Positions 55,984-64,000 of a stretch of DNA of 64,000 nucleotides are shown in pieces. Under the pieces are notes generated by a model that saw only the letters and a list, made by a program, of their open reading frames with translations, did no database searches and was not told where the DNA came from. The stretch spans positions 124,001-188,000 of the forward strand of contig LMSR01000017.1 in assembly GCA_001429555.1 (NCBI GenBank), read 5' to 3'. Each line of letters begins with the position of its first letter. Position 1 is the first letter of the stretch. Both the position numbers and the translations under genes were made by a program. This stretch comes from Nocardioides sp. Soil797. GTDB taxonomy: Bacteria; Actinomycetota; Actinomycetes; Propionibacteriales; Nocardioidaceae.

Positions 55984-56120
55984 GATCTGTCCTCTCGGGG
56001 TGCGAATTGTTTCGATCGGATCATGCCTTACCCGTCACCTTCCTCCCCAAACCTTGGCCGGCCCAAAGACCTCCGGAAAATGGGCTGCCTGACCCGGGGT
56101 GCCTCGTGTTCAATGGCGCA

Positions 56121-56648
56121 ATGCCTCGCCTCGTTCACCCCACGGTCACCGTCATGGATTCCTTCCTCGAGGCGATGGACGAATTCGTCGCCGAGGGCGC
56201 CAAGGACTCCCAGACCGCGGACTGGATCGCGGAGTGGGGGACCACCTGGCGTGAACCGCGGGGCTTCGAGGCCTTCGTCAACCGGGTCCGGGCCCAGGAG
56301 AGCGACGAGTCGGCCATCCCTGCCCACTGGGTGCTCACCAGCACCCGCTGGTGGGTCGACGGAGACGCCTACCTGGGTCGGATCGCCCTGCGGCAACGCC
56401 TCAACCCGAAACTGGCCGACATCGGTGGGCACATCGGCTACGACGTACGCCCCGGAGCTCGGCGGCAGGGGCACGCCACAGCGATGCTGGCGGCCGTGCT
56501 GCCGCTCGCGAACAGCTTCGGGATCGACCCTGCCCTGGTCACCTGCGACGACGACAACACGGCCTCGATCCGGGTGATCGAAACCGCCGGGGGCGTGCTC
56601 GAGGACGTACGCGGCATCAAGCGCCGCTACTGGGTGCCGACGGTGTGA
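56121..56648 (+). CDS. GNAT family N-acetyltransferase
   Basis: From ATG 56121 the protein has 175 residues. The acetyl-CoA site is visible as [19 protein letters not shown] near 109-127 (motif A, Q/RxxGxG/A) with C-terminal [17 protein letters not shown]. It resembles the RimJ-like/YhcN-type acetyltransferases. The substrate is unknown. It lies 91 bases before lepA on the same strand. Confidence 0.82.
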   Translation: MPRLVHPTVTVMDSFLEAMDEFVAEGAKDSQTADWIAEWGTTWREPRGFEAFVNRVRAQESDESAIPAHWVLTSTRWWVDGDAYLGRIALRQRLNPKLADIGGHIGYDVRPGARRQGHATAMLAAVLPLANSFGIDPALVTCDDDNTASIRVIETAGGVLEDVRGIKRRYWVPTV

Positions 56649-56739
56649 GGCAGCTGATTCATGCCAGTTCGGCGGTTGCTCACCCGCGTGGGAGAATGAC
56701 CAGCCGTACGTCGTAGCCCTGAAACACAGCCCAGAGAGC

Positions 56740-58622
<1,883 letters not shown>

Positions 58623-58623
<1 letters not shown>

Positions 58624-59138
58624 TGCTCGCCCACCAGGTCAAGCCCGTGGCCGACGACCAGTGGGACATCGTGGCCTGGCTGTGGCAGGACTTCCGCCAC
58701 GACCTGGGCACCGTGGTCAACGGCTTCCCCTACGCCGACGGCCGCTACCAGCACGCCTGGCTCGACGAGTACCCGCGGGCCGACGGGGCCGGCTACCTGG
58801 CGTGGCAACCACACCCCAGGACCGGCGAGCAGGCGCCGGTGGGCTTCGCATTGGTGATCGGCGTGGGGACTGGCCAGTGCCGCATGAGGGCGTTCTTCGT
58901 GGTGCCGGCAGCCCGGCGCAGTGGCCTGGGTCGACGACTCGCACGCGACGTCATCGATCGCCACCCGGGGGAGTGGGAGATCCCCTTCCAGGGCGACAAC
59001 GTGGGTGCCGGAGCGTTCTGGCGCGCGGTGGCCGACGACGCCTTCGCGACGGCATGGTCCGAGACGACCGAGCCAGTGCCCGGCAAGCCCGACGTGCCGC
59101 CCGACCACTGGATCCGGACTCAGCTGTCGGGTCGATGA
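58623..59138 (+). CDS. GNAT family N-acetyltransferase, coupled to lepA
   Basis: The 171-residue protein starts at ATG 58623, overlapping the lepA stop (a GTG one codon earlier is also possible). It has the GNAT pyrophosphate-binding motif RAFFVVPAARRSGLGRRLAR near 90-109 and GAGAFWRAVADDAF as the usual motif B helix. Its stop overlaps the next start (ATGA at 59135-59138). The substrate is unknown; aminoglycoside-type acetylation is possible, since the partner gene is APH(6)-like. Confidence 0.82.
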
Positions 59139-60052
59139 AGATTCCTGCGGGACTGCTCGCCCAAGCTCGGCTCGGCGAGGACTGGGCCCGGTGGCTCGAT
59201 GGGTTGCCGCAGCTGGCGGATGACCTGCTCGACGACTGGGAGTTGCGTCTCGACGGGGACCCCATGCATGGCTTCTGTGCCCTGGTCCTCCCGGTGCGCA
59301 CTGCCTCCGGCAGGCCAGCGGTGCTCAAGTTGCACTCGGACGCGGACGCCGAGGAGTCCGACCACGAGCATCTCGTCCTGCAGCACTGGCACGGCAACGG
59401 GGCGGTCCAGTTGTTGCGCGCCGACCCCCACAGGCGCGCGCTGCTGCTCGAGCGCCTGCACCCTGAGAACCTCAATGACCTGTGGGACCTCGAGGCCTGT
59501 TCGATCGTGGCGGGCCTCTACCGCAGGATCCACCTCCCGGCCCTGCCCGCGCTGCGGCCGTTGACGACGTACGTCGACCGATGGACGACCGATCTCGGGC
59601 GGCTGCCCCGTGGAGCGCCGATCCCGCGACGGCTCGTCGAGCAGGCCGTCGCGTTGGGTCGTGACTTCGTCGACGACGCCCAGAGCGTCGGCACGATCAT
59701 CCACGGCGACCTGCACTACGAGAACGTGCTGGCCGCTGATCGTGAGCCCTGGTTGGTGATTGACCCCAAGCCGATGAGCGGTGACCCCCACTACGAGCTG
59801 GCGCCGATGCTGTGGAACCGCTTCGAGGAGCTGGCCGGCGACGTGCGCGCTGGGCTCCGGCGACGGTTCCACACCCTGCTCGACGACGCCGGCCTCGACG
59901 AGGACCGGGCGCGCGACTGGGTCGTCGTACGCATGGTGCACAACGCGATGTGGGCCGTGCAGGACGCGATGCGGGCCGGTGTCGACCTGTCGGTGGAGGA
60001 GCGCGTCTGGATCACCCAGTGCATCACCATCGCGAAGGCGGTCCAGGACTGA
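59135..60052 (+). CDS. APH(6)/streptomycin-kinase-like phosphotransferase
   Basis: The 305-residue protein resembles the APH(6)/hydroxyurea phosphotransferase family (PF04655). The catalytic loop IIHGDLHYENVLAADREPWL is near residues 190-210 and VIDPKPMSGDPHYELAPML holds the metal-binding Asp-Pro-Lys-Pro signature. The N-terminal ATP Lys is in AVLKLHSDADAEESDHE near 62-78. Members phosphorylate streptomycin or other small alcohols. It is translationally coupled to the acetyltransferase and lepA. Whether it confers resistance cannot be told from sequence. Confidence 0.85.
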   Translation: MKIPAGLLAQARLGEDWARWLDGLPQLADDLLDDWELRLDGDPMHGFCALVLPVRTASGRPAVLKLHSDADAEESDHEHLVLQHWHGNGAVQLLRADPHRRALLLERLHPENLNDLWDLEACSIVAGLYRRIHLPALPALRPLTTYVDRWTTDLGRLPRGAPIPRRLVEQAVALGRDFVDDAQSVGTIIHGDLHYENVLAADREPWLVIDPKPMSGDPHYELAPMLWNRFEELAGDVRAGLRRRFHTLLDDAGLDEDRARDWVVVRMVHNAMWAVQDAMRAGVDLSVEERVWITQCITIAKAVQD

Positions 60053-60129
60053 CCCTGCCCACGCCAGGTTTCGCATCGGGGCGTTGTGGGCATCCGCTGT
60101 GTGGCACCAACCACTCGGAGGTAAGTCCC

Positions 60130-60435
60130 ATGGCGAAAGCCGTCCCAGATGAGATCCGCGACGCGGCGGGCAAGATGACCAGCGCCGCGACGGAGTCCCG
60201 CAAGCACAAGCCCGACGAGGTCGGCGGAGTCGCCGAAGCGCTGCCCAGCAGCACGGCCGGCCCCTTGGCCACCACTCTGGGCGAGACCTGGAAGACACGG
60301 TTCAGCGGTTGGGCGAAGGACGTCGACACCCAGGCGACCTCGATGAAGTCGGCGGCCGACACCTGGGGCGACACCGACGCAGCGACGCGTGCCCGCATGG
60401 AACGTCAGGCCCGGATCATGGATGGAGAGTACTGA
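60130..60435 (+). CDS. EspC/WXG100-like small secreted-type protein
   Basis: The 101-residue protein starts at ATG 60130 with a strong GGAGGT upstream. It is helical, without a signal peptide, and ends ADTWGDTDAATRARMERQAR, which fits the EspC-type helical-hairpin pattern found next to type VII (ESX) substrates. Its stop overlaps the start of the large protein (TGATG at 60433-60437). A true WxG turn is not obvious; the nearest is DTWGDTD. No ESX secretion machinery genes are in the window. Confidence 0.6.
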   Translation: MAKAVPDEIRDAAGKMTSAATESRKHKPDEVGGVAEALPSSTAGPLATTLGETWKTRFSGWAKDVDTQATSMKSAADTWGDTDAATRARMERQARIMDGEY

Positions 60436-62897
60436 TGGCCGTCACGATCAAGGTTCTGAAGTCCTGGAAGCCTGCGCGACTGACGGAGATCTCCGACCAG
60501 CTCAACCTCGACCGCAAGGGCATGGTGGACCTCCAGGACGAGCTCGACGGCGGTGAGCCACCCACGGGATGGGTGGGTGCCGACCACTACGCCGCAGTGA
60601 AGACCCACCGCAAGCTCTATGACGACCTGGTCGACGACGTGGCGGAGATCGCCAAGGTGATCGGTGCCCTGGACACGGCGGGCCCGCTCATCACCTCGGC
60701 ACAGGACTCGCTCACGAGTGCCATTGCCAACGCTCGAACCTCTGGCTTCGAGGTCGACGAGGAGACCGGAGTGATCACGGACACCAAGACGGCCGAGAAC
60801 CCCGATGACATCCAGGCCGAGGTCACCCGGATGAAGATCCGCAACAACTACGTCGGCCTGATCGAGGACGCTCTCCAGAACGCCGCTGACGCCGACAGTG
60901 ACCTGGCCGACGCCCTGCGCGCAGCCAACAAGGGCGACATCGACGTCACCGGCACCCTCGCCGACCAGAGCGTGATGGCCGACCTGCGTGGCAAGAGCAC
61001 CGAGGAGAAGGCCAAGTACCTCCTTGACCACCCGGAGCTGGGGGCCTCCCTGTTGCCCACCCTGTCCAAGGAGGTCCGAGACGAGATCGGCGAGCAGCTC
61101 AGCGATCGGACCCGGGACCTGATGGAGACGAAGCCGGGCGATCCCTACCCGCCCGACCCGGAGACGACCAAGGACGAGCTGGCGAAGCTCAACGAGCAGA
61201 TCGAGGCCTATGGCACGGACGACGTGGTGGCCACGTCGTACTTGGAGGACCTCGGCCCCGAGGGTCTCAAGGAGGTGACCGCCTGGTTGCCGACGTTGCA
61301 GCTCGACGACGACTTCCCCGAAGGTTCCCAGGACCCCACTCTCAACTCCGGCCTCGCGAACGAGATGGGCGAGATGCAGCGCAACCTCGGGCTCCTGCTC
61401 GATGCCGGGACCGACGGTCTCACCAAGGACGGGCAGTCGGCGACCGACACCCACGTCTCCTCGGACTACGTGCAGCAGCTCGTGGCCATGGGTGACGACC
61501 AGGTCCCGATCAACATGTTGAACCACTACGGCACCCACAAGCTGTTCGGCTACCAGCTGCTGGCTCCGCTCCTGCACGACACGGACTCGAAGTACCTGCT
61601 CAACGAGATGGGCGACGGGATGCTGAAGTTCGAGACCGACTTCATGAAGGAGCACCACACCATGCCGTGGGGCCCGATCTACGATGACGACGGGCGGCTG
61701 GTCGCCGGCCGGACCGACGGCCAGCAGTGGACCGACCAGCTCGACGGGCTGCGTGTCGACTGGACCCAGGGCACGGATGAGGACGACCCCGCTGGCTTCG
61801 ACCCGATGAACGGCCTTCTGGACGGGATGAACAACAACCCGGACGCGGCGCGTGACTTCCTCACCGGTGACAAGGTGGACGTGCCGTTCTACAACGGCGA
61901 CAAGACGGAGATGCACGAGTCCAGTCGGGTCGACTACCTGCTCACCGACCGCCACTGGGCGGCTGACGGCACCAACTGGAGCCAGACCGAGCTGCTCGAC
62001 CACCACGGTCCCAGCAACATCTCGCGGCTCGGTGACGTGCTCCAGACGGCCACCATGGAAGCGCCGGACGACTCCGCCACCCGGGACCAGATCGGCAACA
62101 TCCTCGACGAGATCGTGCACTCCACGGCCACCGACGAGGAGGCTCGTGGACACGACAACCTGCACGTCACCGACGACAAGACGACGGACGTCGCGCACAG
62201 TGACGTCGTGGATCCGGCCCTGCGCCAGGACCTCGGCCGCATCCTCGCCTATCACTCGGAGACCACGCACGACACCTTCGAGGGCGGGGACAACTCCGAT
62301 GTCGGCCCCTACGGGACGAACTTCAACGAGGGTGAGCTGCGCACGTTGCTCGCCGATCTCGGAAAGGATCCGCAGGCCAACGAGGACATCCGTGTCGCGG
62401 GCTACGAGGAAACCGTTCGGCAGCTCAAGACCGACCTGGGCGGCCACCAGCGCGACCCCGGCGACTCCGTCGAGACACACATGGACTCGCTCGGCAACAT
62501 CATGGGGGCCGTGGACTACGGAGCCGCGAACTCGGAGATCACGGCATCCGAGGACTCCGACACGACCCACAACGAGGACGTCTCGAAGAAGGCGGACATC
62601 GCTCGCGACCTCGTCGGAATGATCCCCACGGGCAAGAACCCCGTCGTCAGCTATGGCTTCGACACGGCGACGGGGTCTCTCATCGACGGCTGGGAGAAGC
62701 AGAACCAGGTCGACCACTCCGGAGACCGTGACTACGATTCCCAAACCTATCTCGACAACCGGCGGTTGATGTCGGAGACACTGGCCGAGCAGACCCTGTT
62801 GGAGATGGGCTACACCCCGGAGCAGGCCAGCGCCGCGGCCGCCACGGGTGGGAACTACTACACGGCGGGAGTGAGTCAGGCCCGTGGCCTCAAGTGA
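60435..62897 (+). CDS. Large T7SS-associated protein (DUF6571-like)
   Basis: The 820-residue protein is acidic, without signal peptide or membrane spans. The N-terminal 140 residues are helical (KSWKPARLTEISDQLNLD, AKVIGALDTAGPL) and could be the WXG/LXG-type export part. The middle resembles actinobacterial DUF6571 proteins, with LLDGMNNNPDAARDFLTG near 455-472. The C-terminal part (AAAATGGNYYTAGVSQARGLK) has no catalytic motif that I recognise. It is coupled to the EspC-like gene and followed by a lipoprotein. A polymorphic toxin is possible but unproven. Confidence 0.62.
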   Translation: MAVTIKVLKSWKPARLTEISDQLNLDRKGMVDLQDELDGGEPPTGWVGADHYAAVKTHRKLYDDLVDDVAEIAKVIGALDTAGPLITSAQDSLTSAIANARTSGFEVDEETGVITDTKTAENPDDIQAEVTRMKIRNNYVGLIEDALQNAADADSDLADALRAANKGDIDVTGTLADQSVMADLRGKSTEEKAKYLLDHPELGASLLPTLSKEVRDEIGEQLSDRTRDLMETKPGDPYPPDPETTKDELAKLNEQIEAYGTDDVVATSYLEDLGPEGLKEVTAWLPTLQLDDDFPEGSQDPTLNSGLANEMGEMQRNLGLLLDAGTDGLTKDGQSATDTHVSSDYVQQLVAMGDDQVPINMLNHYGTHKLFGYQLLAPLLHDTDSKYLLNEMGDGMLKFETDFMKEHHTMPWGPIYDDDGRLVAGRTDGQQWTDQLDGLRVDWTQGTDEDDPAGFDPMNGLLDGMNNNPDAARDFLTGDKVDVPFYNGDKTEMHESSRVDYLLTDRHWAADGTNWSQTELLDHHGPSNISRLGDVLQTATMEAPDDSATRDQIGNILDEIVHSTATDEEARGHDNLHVTDDKTTDVAHSDVVDPALRQDLGRILAYHSETTHDTFEGGDNSDVGPYGTNFNEGELRTLLADLGKDPQANEDIRVAGYEETVRQLKTDLGGHQRDPGDSVETHMDSLGNIMGAVDYGAANSEITASEDSDTTHNEDVSKKADIARDLVGMIPTGKNPVVSYGFDTATGSLIDGWEKQNQVDHSGDRDYDSQTYLDNRRLMSETLAEQTLLEMGYTPEQASAAAATGGNYYTAGVSQARGLK

Positions 62898-62904
62898 TCT
62901 GCCC

Positions 62905-63726
62905 ATGGTGAGAGCTCTCGTGCTTGCCCTGACACTGGTTGGAGTGTGCCTGGTCGGCGCCTGTGACGGCGGCGAGAGCAGTGATGGTGAGGCGGGTCTC
63001 GACACGGACAAGGTGGCCCGGGTCCTCACTCGAGCGGCGGACGACCCGTCCCGGGCCAGGCGCCTGCTCTCCGGTCGGGCCGAGGGAGATCTGGCCACGG
63101 AAGCGCAAGACGCGGGAATTCCCACCGAGGACGTCGTCTCGTGGCTCCTCGAGGACCACGGATTCCCCGGCGAGACGAGTCAGGCGGTGGCCGACGTGCT
63201 GAAGATTGCCGCGCAGCCGGCCGCAGGGTCGCAGGACGAGGCCGTCACTGCCCAGGTGGTGGCGAGCCCGCAGGTCGATCCTGTCCTGAGACCCGCGGTC
63301 GCGGGCCTGTTGGTCGACCACGTCCCCGAGATGATGGCATCGGTGAGCACCGGCGAACCCTGGTCCCGGGTCGATCTGGCCCGCCTGCTGGCGGAGGTCG
63401 GCGGGGACCCCAAGACGCGCGTGACGCTCACGACAGCGATCACGGATCGTGCCGAGTCCCGGATCAGCTCCGGAGAGCTGGGCAAGGACGCAGCCACGGC
63501 GCAGGTGGTGCTGCCCACTGGATGGTTGGTCGGTGCCGTCGATGCCGGGGCCATGGACGGGCTCGATGACGGAGAGACGAGGAGCCTCGTCGACGACCGC
63601 CGACTCGAGCTCGAGACGCTTGCCGAGAACTCGGCGTTGGCGGCGGGGCAGTCGGACGTACAGGCTCGCGCGATGTCGGCCGAGATCAGTGGTGCCTACT
63701 CCGAGGGGCTGGGGGCAACGGGCTGA
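62905..63726 (+). CDS. Putative lipoprotein beside the T7SS-like pair
   Basis: From ATG 62905 the protein has 273 residues; a GTG at 62884 would add 7 codons and overlap the previous gene. A lipoprotein signal ends VGAC with Cys20. The mature part is helical and acidic, with repeated VVADVLK, VVASPQVDP-type helices, and is otherwise unlike any family I know. It could be a membrane-bound partner or immunity protein for the large neighbour; this is inference from position. Confidence 0.6.
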   Translation: MVRALVLALTLVGVCLVGACDGGESSDGEAGLDTDKVARVLTRAADDPSRARRLLSGRAEGDLATEAQDAGIPTEDVVSWLLEDHGFPGETSQAVADVLKIAAQPAAGSQDEAVTAQVVASPQVDPVLRPAVAGLLVDHVPEMMASVSTGEPWSRVDLARLLAEVGGDPKTRVTLTTAITDRAESRISSGELGKDAATAQVVLPTGWLVGAVDAGAMDGLDDGETRSLVDDRRLELETLAENSALAAGQSDVQARAMSAEISGAYSEGLGATG

Positions 63727-63769
63727 CATCGCGCGCCGCGGGCGGGCCCGCACGTGACAGGATCACCCC

Positions 63770-64000
63770 ATGACAGCGTCGGTCCTCCAGATCTCCGTCG
63801 GTCAGCCTCGCGACGAGCTGTGGGCGGGCAACCTCAAACGCACCGCCATCGACAAGCGCGCGGTGACCGAACCGGTCGACGTACGCCGACTGGGCATCGC
63901 CGGCGACCAGGTCGCCGACACGGTCCATCACGGCGGCGCTGACATGGCGGTCTATGCGTTCGCCCGCGAGGACCTGGACCGTTGGGAGCGCGAGCTCGGT
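63770..64000 (+). CDS. MOSC domain protein, N-terminal part (runs off the window)
   Basis: From ATG 63770 77 codons are visible. Residues such as LQISVGQPRDELW, RRLGIAGDQVADTVHHGGADMAVYAFAREDL match the start of MOSC (YiiM-like) proteins, which handle molybdenum-cofactor-linked sulfur chemistry. The conserved Cys of the domain lies beyond the window, so activity cannot be judged. Confidence 0.75.
   Translation, partial: MTASVLQISVGQPRDELWAGNLKRTAIDKRAVTEPVDVRRLGIAGDQVADTVHHGGADMAVYAFAREDLDRWERELG

Noticed and set aside
59135..60052. A proven streptomycin resistance gene.
   Set aside because: The family also phosphorylates other compounds; sequence alone does not show resistance.
60405..63125. 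A 906-codon open frame on the minus strand over the T7SS-like genes.
   Set aside because: No motif or domain; the plus-strand genes have ribosome sites, coupling and family patterns.

Overview
The window is high-GC chromosomal DNA, dense with genes and without any transposase, phage or plasmid gene. Gene content and order point to an actinobacterium of the Nocardioidaceae (Nocardioides-like). The pointers are a GlgE-type glycogen/trehalose locus, a mycobacterial-type methylmalonyl-CoA epimerase, many GTG/TTG starts, and the conserved runs proA / nadD-rsfS and leuS-degV-comEA-comEC-holA-rpsT-lepA. This is inferred from reading, not from a database search.

Layout. (1) 1-7.3 kb: end of an EamA transporter, an AI-2E-family permease, a DivIVA-like coiled-coil protein, then crotonyl-CoA carboxylase/reductase, methylmalonyl-CoA epimerase, a thiolase and MeaB. 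These four handle C4/C5-CoA and methylmalonyl-CoA chemistry (ethylmalonyl-CoA or propionyl-CoA pathway). (2) 7.3-14.3 kb: small membrane protein, a 175-bp inverted-repeat element, PH-domain protein, MarR regulator, exported protein, Ser/Thr kinase, an SDR without its catalytic motif, a thioredoxin-fold/TPR protein without CxxC, and a GNAT-like/Nudix protein. (3) 14.3-28.4 kb: alpha-glucan island. glgE-treS-mak-glgB plus a coupled phosphotransferase run leftward, glgP runs rightward, and a K+-channel-like gene and glgX follow. Trehalose goes to maltose (TreS), maltose-1-phosphate (Mak), linear glucan (GlgE) and branched glucan (GlgB); GlgX and GlgP take it apart. (4) 28.6-33.1 kb: enoyl-CoA hydratase, small membrane protein, exported lysine-rich protein, etfBA. 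(5) 33.2-39.7 kb: exported lysyl-oxidase-like protein, proA, membrane proteins, nadD-rsfS-phosphatase, tRNA-Ala(GGC) with a decayed partial copy, alpha/beta hydrolase. (6) 39.7-45.6 kb: NarL-type two-component pair, SDR, SLC5-type symporter with a PEE-repeat partner, lipoprotein. (7) 45.6-60.1 kb: leuS behind a probable leader-peptide attenuator, degV, comEA, comEC, holA, rpsT, phosphotransferase, exported DUF4189-like protein, GNAT, and a coupled lepA-GNAT-APH(6)-like run. (8) 60.1-64 kb: an EspC/WXG-like small protein coupled to an 820-residue protein, a lipoprotein, and the start of a MOSC protein.

No gene-free stretch exceeds 300 bases. Intergenic gaps are mostly short and often hold strong hairpins. 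Three short repeat families recur between genes: a 30/31-bp family centred on GCACGTGC, a 22-bp-period family, and GCCGAGTCGGC hairpins. The most testable novelties are the leuS leader, the repeat families, the 34-bp perfect palindrome after holA, and the type VII-like cassette at the right end.
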